A DNA stretch of 64,000 nucleotides. Source: an uncultured Clostridia bacterium (lineage in GTDB: Bacteria > Bacillota > Clostridia > TANB77 > CAG-508). The notes beneath the pieces are model-generated. The model did not search any database. It was not told the DNA's origin and saw only the letters and a list, made by a program, of their open reading frames with translations. Where the stretch lies: positions 17,425 through 81,424 of the forward strand of contig CALXUS010000001.1 in the NCBI GenBank assembly GCA_944391745.1, in the 5' to 3' direction. Below, in pieces: positions 1-9,320 of this stretch. Within the stretch, counting starts at the first letter, position 1, and the number at the start of each line of letters is the position of its first letter. Position numbers and translations under genes: made by a program.

Positions 1-528
1 AGTTTGAATAACTATATTTGCCATATTATTAATTACATTTGAAACATATCCTAATGATACTATTTTCTCGTCTTTTATAACTCCATAATTTATCCCATAA
101 GGTGCTTTTATTTTATTAAATTCTTTCCATTTTTCTTCTTTATATTTTTCGTTTTTTTCTTTTTTAACTATGTTATAAAAGAAGTCTTTTTGACTTTCAT
201 CTATTAAAATTACATTTTCACAATTAATTTTGCTTTCTTCAGAATCTTTAGCTAGTCTGTACATGATTTTTATTTCATATTTGTCTAAATATTTACTTGC
301 AAATTTTTCTAAAATATCTTTATGTTCTATGTTTTTCAAATATTTTTTTAAATTTTCAAAGTATCTTGGTGAACATGATATTATTACTTTATTATTTATA
401 TTAGTTTCTATAATTGGATAATAAAATTTTCCTCCTAATAGTATTTCTCTATTCTTTGAACTTGTTAGAATTATATCATTTATATTATATTTATTTTCCA
501 ATCCTAAAAAATCATAATATTCTTTCAA
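1..528 (-). CDS. GNAT-like N-acetyltransferase, partial (C-terminus beyond window)
   Basis: An open frame of 176 codons runs from a TTG at 528 to the window edge without a stop. A good Shine-Dalgarno (TGAGGT, 542-537) lies 8 nt before the TTG, which decides this start. The N-terminus reads KEYYDFLGLENKYNI, and the visible C-terminal part (GVIKDEKIVSLGYVS then NNMANIVIQT) has the beta4/beta5 look of GNAT acetyltransferases, where a short Gly-rich strand precedes the acetyl-CoA loop. The donor-binding loop itself would lie beyond the edge, so substrate and catalytic residues cannot be judged. It is not in an operon with the ABC exporter, because a hairpin separates them. The coding call is firm; the GNAT assignment is moderate. 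Confidence 0.6.
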   Translation of the reverse strand, partial: MKEYYDFLGLENKYNINDIILTSSKNREILLGGKFYYPIIETNINNKVIISCSPRYFENLKKYLKNIEHKDILEKFASKYLDKYEIKIMYRLAKDSEESKINCENVILIDESQKDFFYNIVKKEKNEKYKEEKWKEFNKIKAPYGINYGVIKDEKIVSLGYVSNVINNMANIVIQT

Positions 529-558
529 TATTTCTTACCTCATTTATTTTCTATATTA

Positions 559-613
559 TATATAAAAAGAGCTAACTAAACAAGTTTAAATTTAGTCAAC
601 CCCTTTTTATATA
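559..613 (-). terminator. Possible terminator hairpin after the ABC exporter operon
   Basis: Arms of 11 nt (559-569 and 603-613) pair perfectly, with a second ACTAAA/TTTAGT stem inside. It starts 4 nt past the stop of the leftward permease gene. The right arm contains a run of five T, but no clear U-tract follows on the minus strand, so termination is inferred from position. Confidence 0.35.
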
Positions 614-616
614 AAT

Positions 617-1843
617 TTATTCTTTGCTTTTATACATTTTAAACATTTTCTTTAAGTTGATTTTTTCTCCGTAATTTAATATTGCTGAAGAATATATTTT
701 AATCGAAATGTGTGCTACTATAATTATTGTTACAATTAAAATTGCTATTGATAGTAATATTTCATTAATATTTGAAAGTCCCATCATTACTCTAAAAGGC
801 ATACAGAACGGTGATGAAATTGGAATAATAGCTGCTAATTCATTTAAACTGCTTGTTGGATTCATCATTGTGAAATAAGATAAGTAAAATCCTATTACTG
901 CTAATATTGCAACTGGTCCATTAGCTGATTGTACCTCTTCCGGTTTTGAAACGGTTGAGCCTGTTAAAGCATATAACATTGCATATAATGAGTATCCTAA
1001 TAAATAATATATTGCTATTATTGCAATCATCTGTGGACTTATTTTCATCATTTCAAATATCACCTGAACTGTCTCTTGTGGTAAAAATACCTGTGCACAA
1101 ATTACTGCAACTAATATTAATATAATGGTTTGAGCTATACCTACTATTCCAATACCTATTGTTTTTCCTAATACAATTATTCTTGGACTAGTTGATGTTA
1201 CTAATGTTTCTATTATTCTTGATGTTTTCTCTACTGTAATTGCACTTGATACTTGATATGCATAGAAATATATTGCATAAAATAATACTATAGATAAAAG
1301 CATCATTACCAATATATTACTTGATGTTTCATCAGATGAAAGTGATGTAACTGATATATTGCTTTCCATATTTAGTGTTGGTAATTTATCTTCTGGTATT
1401 CCTAGTTTTTCTAGTTGCATATTTTGATATGTTAATTGAATTGCATTTATAACTTCCGTTGGTGCAGTTGTTCCTAATCCCATACTATCAATTAAATATT
1501 CAAAAAATATTCCACTATCTGTTTCTGTTAGAATTATTGCTGAAGACATTTCACCACTTTTTACCTTTTCTTGAATTTGATCTCTCGTACTTGTTTTATC
1601 TACTTGAACATCATACCCCAACTCTAAAAATTGGTCATGTAAGCTCTCTAATCTTCCTTCAAATATATCTTCATTATCTAAAATAGTTATTTTTGTAGCT
1701 TCTGTTGTTACTCCGCTTATCCAATTAGGAATATTAAATCCTATTACTATAATTAATAATATTATTAAATTTGAAATAATAAAAGATTTTCTTTTTACCA
1801 TATCTTTAATGGTAAAAGAAATTACTGTAAATAAACTTCTCAT
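617..1843 (-). CDS. ABC-2 type exporter permease (NatB-like)
   Basis: Integral membrane subunit of an ABC exporter. The 408-residue protein has one N-terminal membrane segment (about 22-42), a large extracytoplasmic region (about 43-175), and five or six membrane segments in the C-terminal half (about 178-390). This is the ABC-2 layout of NatB/YhaP-type permeases, which export Na+ or small toxic molecules. The GKTIGIGIVG stretch between helices fits the family. Its ATG overlaps the stop of the upstream ATPase gene by one base (TAATG), so the two are translationally coupled and almost certainly form one transporter. Substrate cannot be read from sequence. Confidence 0.85.
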   Translation of the reverse strand: MRSLFTVISFTIKDMVKRKSFIISNLIILLIIVIGFNIPNWISGVTTEATKITILDNEDIFEGRLESLHDQFLELGYDVQVDKTSTRDQIQEKVKSGEMSSAIILTETDSGIFFEYLIDSMGLGTTAPTEVINAIQLTYQNMQLEKLGIPEDKLPTLNMESNISVTSLSSDETSSNILVMMLLSIVLFYAIYFYAYQVSSAITVEKTSRIIETLVTSTSPRIIVLGKTIGIGIVGIAQTIILILVAVICAQVFLPQETVQVIFEMMKISPQMIAIIAIYYLLGYSLYAMLYALTGSTVSKPEEVQSANGPVAILAVIGFYLSYFTMMNPTSSLNELAAIIPISSPFCMPFRVMMGLSNINEILLSIAILIVTIIIVAHISIKIYSSAILNYGEKINLKKMFKMYKSKE

Positions 1844-2736
1844 TATTTGTCACCTACCTTTTCTATAAAAATATCATTAAGGCTAGGTTTTTTAACTTCC
1901 ATTTTTTCTATTTCTATATTTTTTGATACAAGCTTTTTTAATAGGTTTTGAGCTTGCAATTCATCATTTATAGCAATTTCATATCTGTTGTCTAATTCTT
2001 TTATTATTATTAGCCCTTCATCTTTTATTTCTTTTGAAACATCAGCTTTTGTTATTAATTCTACTCTATTAGCTTTATAACTATCTTTTATTTCTTTTAA
2101 ATTACCTTGAAGAATTGTTTTTCCTTTATCTAATATTAATATGTCTGTACAGAATTCTTCTATAGATGCCATCTGATGGCTTGACATTATTATGTATGTT
2201 CCTTTTTCAACTAGCTCTAAAATAGCAGATTTTAATAATTCTGTATTTATAGGATCTAATCCGCTAAAAGGTTCATCAATTACTAATAACTCTGGGTTAT
2301 GTATTACAGCTGTAATAAACTGTATTTTTTGCTGATTTCCTTTAGATAGTTTTTCTGCAGTTAAATATTTATATTCCTCTACTTCTAATTTCTTTAGCCA
2401 ATAATCCATTGATTCTTCTGCTTCTTTTTTCTTCATTCCTTTTAATTTTGCCAAGTACATTAATTGTTCGTTTATTTTAATTTTAGGATAAATTCCTCTT
2501 TCTTCTGGTAAATATCCAAAGTTTACGTATTTTCTCTCAACTTCTTTTCCATTCCAACTAATTGTTCCTGAATCTTTTTTTATAATTCCTAATATCATTC
2601 TAATTGTAGTAGATTTTCCTGCACCATTTGTACCTAATAATCCAAATACACCTGGTTTATTCATTTCAAAAGATATATTATCTACTGCAAGTTGTTCTCC
2701 ATAAGATTTGCTTACATTTTGAACTTTTAGTCCCAT
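1843..2736 (-). CDS. ABC transporter ATP-binding protein (NatA/YhaQ-like)
   Basis: ATPase partner of the adjacent permease. Walker A is GTNGAGKST (about residue 36), the signature is LSKGNQQK (about 130), and Walker B is LLVIDEPFSGLDP (about 152). The LSKGN signature variant and the C-terminal accessory domain (about 210-297, resembling DUF4162) are typical of the NatA/YhaQ family of antimicrobial or Na+ exporters. Length (297) is normal. The gene is first in a two-gene leftward operon; a Shine-Dalgarno (AGGAGG) lies just before the ATG. The gene upstream is a pilin-like protein only 18 nt away, so cotranscription with it is possible. Confidence 0.9.
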   Translation of the reverse strand: MGLKVQNVSKSYGEQLAVDNISFEMNKPGVFGLLGTNGAGKSTTIRMILGIIKKDSGTISWNGKEVERKYVNFGYLPEERGIYPKIKINEQLMYLAKLKGMKKKEAEESMDYWLKKLEVEEYKYLTAEKLSKGNQQKIQFITAVIHNPELLVIDEPFSGLDPINTELLKSAILELVEKGTYIIMSSHQMASIEEFCTDILILDKGKTILQGNLKEIKDSYKANRVELITKADVSKEIKDEGLIIIKELDNRYEIAINDELQAQNLLKKLVSKNIEIEKMEVKKPSLNDIFIEKVGDK

Positions 2737-2754
2737 ACATCCTCCTCTATTAAT

Positions 2755-4206
2755 TTATTCGACATATTTTTTTGCTCTTTCCCAATTTTTTTGTATTCCA
2801 GCTTCATTGATTGCTATTCCGTAAATTCCAAATTCATATATTTTACCTACAAACTTTAAATTTCTTCCTACTCTTAAATCTCCTAGTGTTGTATATTGGA
2901 ATGTCAATTTATTATCTCCGACTTCAAAAGTTCGTACTTTACTTCCATTTATATAGATGATAGCATTTTCTCCTCGTGTAGCTACAACTTGTATATTTAT
3001 AGTCTCTCCTAAATAAGGTGATAAGTCTATACTTGTAAATCCTACTCTAGTAATCTCACTTGTTATATCTTTTAGTGGACTTCCTGTATAATATGCATAT
3101 ACTTGTAAATAGCCTTTATATACTCCTATCCAAGATAAGTATCTATTTGCTGTATCTGATAAAGCAACTATTGTGTTTGCATAGCCATCTACCGGCATTA
3201 TATTGGCTTGCATATAATCTCCTTCAATTGTTACATTTATCGAATAGCTTTCTTCTATTTTAAATTTATTGTCTATTTCCAATACTGGAATTGCATTATC
3301 ACTATCTAATATTAATGCTCCATTTTCATCGTATTCTAGAAGTCCGTTATTGTCAGTATATATAGACATTCCTCCACCATAATTTTCTATTCTTCCAGTA
3401 TAAAGGGATGTAGAAATTAGGTTTCCATAAGACTCACCTGTTTTTTCAGTAAATGAATTAACATAAGTTATTGCACTTGCAAGATATTCATCATAATTAT
3501 CATTAAATGAGTGAACTATTACTTGTGATTGGTACATAACCATTCCTTCTATACTCAGAACTACACCAGTTTCATAATTTACTAAATAAGGTGAATGATT
3601 AGTATCCTTTAACCCTAATTTTTCAAATTGGTTTTGATAAGTATTATTATTTTTTTCTTGTTCTGTATAGTTTCCTATTAAAAACCATCCTATTCCATAG
3701 GTATTATCTCCTATTTTTATAGTACCCCCAAATTCATTTGTTTGTAATTCTCTTCCTACAATAATATTATTTTCTTTTACAACATCTTCTAGAACTCCTA
3801 ATTCTATATAATATTTGAATTCATCTGGAGTCATATTTATTATTTCAAATCCTCTTTCCTTCATATATTGTGATTCATCATCTTGCTCATTTCCCAAATA
3901 AATCAAATTTTCTCTATATATACCTATTTTTCCTTTATATCTATTATTATTTATTAGCTTATCTACTTCGTCTGTATTCATATATCTTACGCTTTTAATT
4001 TCATCTTTTTCTAGTTGTAAGCTTAATTTTTCTTTTATCGCTGATATTTCATATTCTCTAACTGCCGATTCTGTTCTTGTGATAATTCCATTATTTCCAA
4101 CAGTTAAGCTAATTGCCACACTTGCTATGATTAAGATAATAATAATCGAAACCACTAATGCTATTAATGTTATTCCTTTGATTTTTCTTTTATCAATCAT
4201 TAACAT
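2755..4206 (-). CDS. Type IV pilin-like protein with LamG-like C-terminal domain
   Basis: 483 residues. The N-terminus has a class III/type IV pilin signal: a basic leader (residues 1-10), Gly11, then a hydrophobic helix (12-33) beginning ITLIAL. The usual Glu at position +5 is Ala here, a variant I associate with uncultured Clostridia. Helical residues follow (about 40-60), then a mixed region. The C-terminal about 160 residues (about 320-480) look like a concanavalin A/LamG jelly roll, with ANRYLSWIGVYKGYLQVY, NIQVVATRGENAIIYINGS and DLRVGRNLKFVGKIYEFGIY. Expected place: envelope or cell surface, after prepilin peptidase processing and assembly. No other pilus genes are nearby. The ligand is unknown. 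Confidence 0.75.
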   Translation of the reverse strand: MLMIDKRKIKGITLIALVVSIIIILIIASVAISLTVGNNGIITRTESAVREYEISAIKEKLSLQLEKDEIKSVRYMNTDEVDKLINNNRYKGKIGIYRENLIYLGNEQDDESQYMKERGFEIINMTPDEFKYYIELGVLEDVVKENNIIVGRELQTNEFGGTIKIGDNTYGIGWFLIGNYTEQEKNNNTYQNQFEKLGLKDTNHSPYLVNYETGVVLSIEGMVMYQSQVIVHSFNDNYDEYLASAITYVNSFTEKTGESYGNLISTSLYTGRIENYGGGMSIYTDNNGLLEYDENGALILDSDNAIPVLEIDNKFKIEESYSINVTIEGDYMQANIMPVDGYANTIVALSDTANRYLSWIGVYKGYLQVYAYYTGSPLKDITSEITRVGFTSIDLSPYLGETINIQVVATRGENAIIYINGSKVRTFEVGDNKLTFQYTTLGDLRVGRNLKFVGKIYEFGIYGIAINEAGIQKNWERAKKYVE

Positions 4207-4266
4207 TGCATTTCTCCTTATTTGTATTTTGGCTTTTTATCTTATGTTTTAGTATTTTTTATAATT

Positions 4267-6768
4267 TTATAACCATTCGTGATATTTCTTTATATAAGCG
4301 TGTTTTATAATTTGCACTAGGACAGTATAACATATATTTAGTACTAACACAACTAGGTAAACCTTAATTGGTAATATTACAAAATCAAACTCTGTAATAC
4401 CATGCAAGATTATTGGCACTAATATTGTTCCAGCTATTGTTACTAATGACATTATTGTTAGTGGTTTGCTTGCCCTTGATTGTATGAATGGTATTTTTTC
4501 TGTACGAATAAAATGTATTATCAATGTTTGTGAAATTAGACATTCTACAAACCATGCTGTTTGGAAGTAACTTTGCATATCAAGTGTGTTGTATCCAAGT
4601 ACAAACCAGAATATTGCAAAAGCCATTACATCTATTGCTGAACTTGTTATGCCCATTACGACCATAAATCTTCCTAGATTTTTAGTATTCCATTTTCTTG
4701 GTTTAATTATGTATTCTTCATCTACACTATCATAAGGTATGGCTATTTGTGAAAATTGAAATAAGAAATCTTGAATTAGCATTTGTATTGGTAGTAATGG
4801 CAAAAATGGTAAAAATATACTTGCTATTAGTATGCTAAATACATCACCAAAATCTGAACTTAATTCTAGTTTCATGTATTTTTCTATATTAGCATATACT
4901 TTTCTTCCTTCCAATACTCCATCTAATATAACTTTTAAGCTTTTTTCTAATAGAATAATATCACTTGATTCTTTTGCTATGTCTGCGCCTGTATTTACAC
5001 ATATTCCTACATCTGCTGAATGTAAAGATGCTGCATCATTTACTCCGTCTCCCATATATCCTACAACATGGCCGTTATTTCGTAGTGTTTTTACTATTCT
5101 TTCTTTTTGCATTGGGTTCATTCTTGCAAATATATTTACTTCTTCTACCTTTTCGCTTAATTCTTCATCAGACATTTTTTCTAAATCTGAACCTAATAAA
5201 ACATCTCCATCAATTCCGACTAAACCACATATATTTTCTGTTGCATATTGGTTATCTCCAGTAATTACCTTTGTTTGTATTCCGTATTTTTTTAATTCTT
5301 TTATAGTTTGTTTTACATCTTTCTTTGGTGGGTCTAAGAATCCTACTAATCCTATAAATGTCATGTTTTTCTCATCTTTTGCATTAAATATATTTACGCC
5401 TGAATATTCTTTTTTGCTTGCTATAGCTATTACTTGCATTCCTTTTGTTGCTAACTCTTTAGCTTTTTCTTCTATTTTTTCAATTTTTTCTTTTGTTATA
5501 TTCTGTATTTCACCTTTATTATTTACTTTTGTACAAATCTTTAAAATTTCTTCTAATGCACCTTTTGTAATTAATGTGTAGTCATCTTTTTTTACAACTA
5601 TACTCATTCTTTTTCTGGTATAGTCAAATGGTATTTCGTCGACTTTTACATACCCTTCTATGTCTACTTTATGTTCTTTTCCAAATGACATTATAGCTCT
5701 ATCTACTATATTTTTTAGTCCTGTGCTTAAGTAACTGTTTAAGTAGGCATATTTTAAAATAGATAAATCTTCGTCGCCATTTAAGTCTATATATTTTTGC
5801 AATACAATTTTATCTTGAGTTAAAGTTCCTGTTTTGTCTGTGCAAAGTGTATCTATTGTTCCTAAATTTTGTATGGCTTTAATATTTTTTACAAGTGTTT
5901 TCTTCTTCTCTAAGCTTCTACTTCCTTTAGTTAAATTTACATTTACTATCATCGGAAGCATACTTGGAGTTATACCAACTGCAACTGATAAAGCAAAAAG
6001 TAAAGCTTCACTCCAATTATTTCTAATAAAGCCAAATAGTATAAATACAGCTATTGAAACAATTAGCATGCATTTGATAAGCAATTTTGTTATGCTGTCC
6101 ATTTCTTTGGTATAATTGGTTGGCTCTCTTTTTTTGCTTATTTCTTTATTCATTTTGCCAAGATATGTGTCAAACCCTGTTGTTATAACTGCTCCAATGC
6201 CTTTTCCACTAACTACATTTGAACCCATTAAGCAAATATTTGGAATGTTGAACACATCATCATCTTGTTTTCCAGCTTTTCCTGCTATTTTTTCAACAGG
6301 TACACTTTCTCCTGTAAATGCAGATTGGTTTACAAATAGGTCTTTTGTTTCTAGTAAGACCATATCTGCTGGAACAATTGAGCCTGCATTAAGAGTAATA
6401 ATGTCCCCTACGACAACATTTTCTGTGTAAATAAGTGTATCTTTTTCTTTGTTTCTAAGGACTGTAGTTTTACTTTTTAATTTAGATTTTAACTTTTCAT
6501 TAAACCTGTATGTAGAATAATTTTGGGCAAAACTAATTAAGGCACTTAATATGCCCAAAACAATGATAATTATTGCACCCAGTACGTCCTTATTTATTAA
6601 GCTAATTATTGCTAGAATTACCAAGATTAAAATAAATTTATCTTTAAATGAATTTATTAAAAAATATATTGGTCCTCGCTTTTTGTTTTCCGTTACAATG
6701 TTTAAGCCATTTTCTTCAAGCCTTTTATTGGCTTCTTTAGTGCTTAACCCATTTGAGTCTGTTTTCAA
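4267..6768 (-). CDS. mgtA: Magnesium-importing P-type ATPase (MgtA/MgtB family), N-terminus probably frameshifted
   Basis: P-type ATPase importing Mg2+. It has the TGES actuator motif (FTGESVPVEK, about 153), phosphorylation motif DKTGTLTQ (about 311), hinge GDGVNDAASL, and about ten membrane segments. LPIQMLIQDFLFQFSQIAIP in the C-terminal membrane part is typical of the Mg2+ branch. The annotated TTG at 6768 has no ribosome site. A strong site (AGAGGT, 6832-6827) and ATG (6820-6818) lie upstream in another frame. The main frame remains open upstream of the TTG and encodes family-like sequence (YLGKSNEEIFKIL). So the native start is probably the ATG at 6820, with a one-base frame change just after it. 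No Mg2+ riboswitch was seen. Confidence 0.88.
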   Translation of the reverse strand: MKTDSNGLSTKEANKRLEENGLNIVTENKKRGPIYFLINSFKDKFILILVILAIISLINKDVLGAIIIIVLGILSALISFAQNYSTYRFNEKLKSKLKSKTTVLRNKEKDTLIYTENVVVGDIITLNAGSIVPADMVLLETKDLFVNQSAFTGESVPVEKIAGKAGKQDDDVFNIPNICLMGSNVVSGKGIGAVITTGFDTYLGKMNKEISKKREPTNYTKEMDSITKLLIKCMLIVSIAVFILFGFIRNNWSEALLFALSVAVGITPSMLPMIVNVNLTKGSRSLEKKKTLVKNIKAIQNLGTIDTLCTDKTGTLTQDKIVLQKYIDLNGDEDLSILKYAYLNSYLSTGLKNIVDRAIMSFGKEHKVDIEGYVKVDEIPFDYTRKRMSIVVKKDDYTLITKGALEEILKICTKVNNKGEIQNITKEKIEKIEEKAKELATKGMQVIAIASKKEYSGVNIFNAKDEKNMTFIGLVGFLDPPKKDVKQTIKELKKYGIQTKVITGDNQYATENICGLVGIDGDVLLGSDLEKMSDEELSEKVEEVNIFARMNPMQKERIVKTLRNNGHVVGYMGDGVNDAASLHSADVGICVNTGADIAKESSDIILLEKSLKVILDGVLEGRKVYANIEKYMKLELSSDFGDVFSILIASIFLPFLPLLPIQMLIQDFLFQFSQIAIPYDSVDEEYIIKPRKWNTKNLGRFMVVMGITSSAIDVMAFAIFWFVLGYNTLDMQSYFQTAWFVECLISQTLIIHFIRTEKIPFIQSRASKPLTIMSLVTIAGTILVPIILHGITEFDFVILPIKVYLVVLVLNICYTVLVQIIKHAYIKKYHEWL

Positions 6769-7026
6769 AATTTTAAAAATTTCTTCATTACTCTTTCCGA
6801 GATATTTCGTAATATTTCATTTGTTTACCTCTTTGCTTTTTTCAGTTTTTCATTTAAATTTTAGTCTAATTGATTGATAAAGTCAATAAAATATGATATA
6901 TTTTATTTGGTTACTTTAAGGCAAACTTTGGAATTATAATAATTTATAATCTTGGTTTTATTAGCCTTAGATGTAAATAGTGATTATTTTAATTGCATAA
7001 TTACAATGCAAGAATAATTGCTGTTC

Positions 7027-7048
7027 TTATAACATATATTTGTTATAA
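7027..7048. promoter_or_regulatory. Inverted repeat in the dapA leader
   Basis: Perfect 8-bp arms (TTATAACA, 7027-7034; TGTTATAA, 7041-7048) around a 6-nt spacer lie immediately before the dapA ribosome binding site. It could be a repressor operator or an RNA hairpin masking the site. No lysine-riboswitch or T-box consensus is present in the roughly 240 nt between the divergent mgtA and dapA genes. Confidence 0.35.
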
Positions 7049-7064
7049 GGAAAGGAGTTTCTAT

Positions 7065-7950
7065 ATGAAACCTATAATTTTTAAAGGCTGTGGTACAGCT
7101 CTTGCTACTCCATTTGATGAGCAAGGAATTAATTTTAAAGTTTTTGAGGAGATGATTGAAAATCAAATTGAAAATGGTGTAGACGCACTTATTGTTTGTG
7201 GAACTACTGGCGAATCAGCTACAATGACTGAAAAAGAAAGAAAAGATGCAATCAAGTTTGTCATTGATGTAGTAAAAAAACGTGTTCCTGTTATTGCAGG
7301 TACTGGTTCAAACAATACTGTTCAAGCAATGGCTATGAGTAAATATGCTGAAGAAGTTGGTGCAGATGCTTGTTTAGTTGTTACTCCATATTACAATAAA
7401 ACAACTCAAGGGCGGACTCGTTGCTCATTATTCTGCAGTTGCTTCTAGCACAAAACTTCCTATTATTGTATATAGTGTTGCAAGTAGAACAGGCGTAAAT
7501 ATTTTACCTGAAACTTGCTTGGAACTTTCTAAAACTCCTAATATAGTAGCTATAAAAGAAGCAAGTGGCAATATTTCTCAAATTGCTAAAATAGCTGAGT
7601 TATGCGGAGATAATTTACATATTTATTCTGGAAATGATGACCAAGTTGTACCTATATTATCTCTTGGCGGACTTGGGGTAATATCTGTTTTATCTAATGT
7701 AGCCCCTAAGTTTACACACGATATGGCTATGAATTATTTAAATGGAAATCACAAAGAGGCTTTAGACATGCAACTTAAATCTTTAAGTTTAATTAACGCA
7801 TTATTTTGTGAAGTAAATCCTATTCCAGTTAAGTATGCTTTAAAATTGATTGGATACGATTTTGGAAAGCCAAGGCTTCCTTTGGTTGAATTATCTGATA
7901 AAAATAAGGTTGTTTTGGAAAATGAAATGAAAAAAATGAATTTAATATAA
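7065..7950 (+). pseudogene. dapA: 4-hydroxy-tetrahydrodipicolinate synthase, frameshifted
   Basis: DapA condenses pyruvate with aspartate semialdehyde in lysine/diaminopimelate synthesis. The ATG at 7065 follows AAGGAG. The first part contains the GTTGESATM motif and the Tyr motif [11 protein letters not shown]. The frame then shifts at a GGG run (7410-7412): one extra G moves reading into a frame that stops at 7448. The rest ([23 protein letters not shown] with its catalytic-face residues, IVAIKEASGNIS holding the Schiff-base Lys, IYSGNDDQVVPILSLGG) continues in the next frame to 7950. Together the two parts give a normal length of about 294 residues. Because only one base is out of place and everything else is conserved, a sequencing or assembly indel is as likely as real inactivation. 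Confidence 0.85.
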
Positions 7951-7956
7951 TATATA

Positions 7957-8064
7957 AGCTGTTTTTGGGGATGTTTTTGGGGATGTTTTTGGGGACACCT
8001 TCCAAAAACAGCTTATTTTTTGTGGCATTTTAGCTGTTTTTGGAAGGTGTCCCCAAAAACAGCT
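7957..8064. repeat. Palindromic GGGGACACCTTCC-type repeat with an expanded 12-bp unit
   Basis: Two 33-bp halves (7957-8013 and 8032-8064) are reverse complements, except that the left one carries two extra tandem copies of the 12-mer TGTTTTTGGGGA (three in all). Each half is itself bounded by AGCTGTTTTT/AAAAACAGCT. The core matches the two elements at 36142 and 41755. It sits exactly between the converging dapA and DUF4363 genes, where it could fold as a bidirectional terminator. Confidence 0.85.
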
Positions 8065-8066
8065 CT

Positions 8067-8456
8067 TTAAAATACATTTTTCATGCTCAACTTTTCCTTT
8101 TCCTTAATATGTTCTAATATATATATACCTTCTTCTATTTCAGGTATTGCATCAACAGGAGTATCTGATTCTAAAAATCCCCTAACTAATACAAATTGTG
8201 TATTTACTTTTTCTAATTCGTCATGTTCCAAATAATATGAAAGCAACTGGTTATCTTCTTTCCATTTGTCATAAATTTGGTTTGTTTTGTCTATTAATTC
8301 ACTTACTTCTATTTCAGGATTAAGTATTTCTTCTTTTAATTCTCTTAATGAATCTTGTACTCCGCCTAATGTTTTCCTTGAATAGTTTTGAGTTAAATAT
8401 TCTCCAATTAATATGACTAATATAATTACTAATGTAATTACAGCTTCTCTTCTCAT
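8067..8456 (-). CDS. DUF4363 family membrane-anchored protein
   Basis: 129 residues with one N-terminal membrane helix (about 5-21) and a helical remainder facing the outside or membrane surface. The pattern LGGVQDSLRELKEEIL, IDKTNQIYDKWKEDNQLLSYYLEHDELEKVNTQF and PVDAIPEIEEGIYILEHIKEKE fits the DUF4363 family, small proteins of clostridia with unknown function. The ATG follows AGAGGAG. It lies 36 nt downstream of the DUF421 gene, and the two families are often neighbours in clostridia (from memory), so they probably act together at the membrane. Nothing here shows what they do. Confidence 0.75.
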   Translation of the reverse strand: MRREAVITLVIILVILIGEYLTQNYSRKTLGGVQDSLRELKEEILNPEIEVSELIDKTNQIYDKWKEDNQLLSYYLEHDELEKVNTQFVLVRGFLESDTPVDAIPEIEEGIYILEHIKEKEKLSMKNVF

Positions 8457-8492
8457 TTTCGCTCCTCTAATTAAATTTTTTATTTTTATTTA

Positions 8493-9182
8493 CTATTCCC
8501 GTTTCTTTCTCTCTTGGCTTTTGCTTTGGCAAAAAAAGTTTCCTTTACCGTCCATTGTTGCTATTAACACATTTTCTGGTGTTGTCTTAAATTTTACAAT
8601 TTGTTTTTGTAGCCATTTTTCGTCTTTTCCAATTTTACTTAAATTTTCGTACATTATTTTTCCGTCAATAATTAAATCATAAGGAAGTCCTTCATATTCA
8701 GGCTCAATATTAAAATCTTCTGGTATCGTATTTCTTTTATTTGGCTTTTGAATTACTGAAACTTCTCCATTTGTTTCTAAAATGGCATATTCTACATCTC
8801 CTAAATTAAATACATCTTTTCCTCTTAGTCTTTCTTGTAGTTCACTAATTGTAAATCTTTCTTTTTTTAATGCTTCTTCATCTATTTTTCCTCTATATAT
8901 TAAAATTGTGGGCTTTCCACAAGTAATTTTTCTTATACTTACTGATTTTATATTTAATACTGTTATTAGTAAATGCATTGCAAGAAGACTTAATATTGGA
9001 ACTATACCGTTAAATATTGGAACTCCAGTATCTGTCATTGGAATTGATGCTAAGTCTGCAATCATTATTGATATAACTAATTCAAATGGTTGAAGTTGTC
9101 CTATTTCTCTTTTTCCCATTAGTCTCATAACAACTAATACTATTATATAAATAATAATTGCTCTTAAAAAATTAACTAACAT
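8493..9182 (-). CDS. DUF421/YetF-family membrane protein
   Basis: 229 residues from the ATG at 9182, preceded by GAGAGG. An in-frame TTG 15 nt upstream overlaps that ribosome site and is less likely. Three membrane helices (about 3-22, 33-53, 58-80) precede a soluble domain with ERFTISELQERLRGKDVFNLGDVEYAILETNGEVSV and LPYDLIIDGKIMYENL, the hallmarks of YetF/YdfR-type DUF421 proteins. Members are linked to spore or envelope properties in bacilli, but the biochemical role is not established. The downstream DUF4363 gene is probably cotranscribed. Confidence 0.82.
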   Translation of the reverse strand: MLVNFLRAIIIYIIVLVVMRLMGKREIGQLQPFELVISIMIADLASIPMTDTGVPIFNGIVPILSLLAMHLLITVLNIKSVSIRKITCGKPTILIYRGKIDEEALKKERFTISELQERLRGKDVFNLGDVEYAILETNGEVSVIQKPNKRNTIPEDFNIEPEYEGLPYDLIIDGKIMYENLSKIGKDEKWLQKQIVKFKTTPENVLIATMDGKGNFFCQSKSQERKKRE

Positions 9183-9320
9183 ATTTTTTCCTCTCAATAT
9201 TATTTTAAGCTTTTTACTAAAATAATTTTTTTATATTTATTATTTCCTATTTTTCTTTGAATATTTATATTTATTTAGGAAATAATTAAAATAAATATTT
9301 TAGAAAGGTAGGGTTTAATT

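Noticed and set aside
4832..5581. 249-codon plus-strand open frame inside mgtA
   Set aside because: It is the antisense shadow of conserved P-type ATPase motifs and has no ribosome site.
6993..7064. Earlier start for dapA
   Set aside because: It would translate the leader and the inverted repeat; the ATG at 7065 has AAGGAG and matches the family N-terminus.
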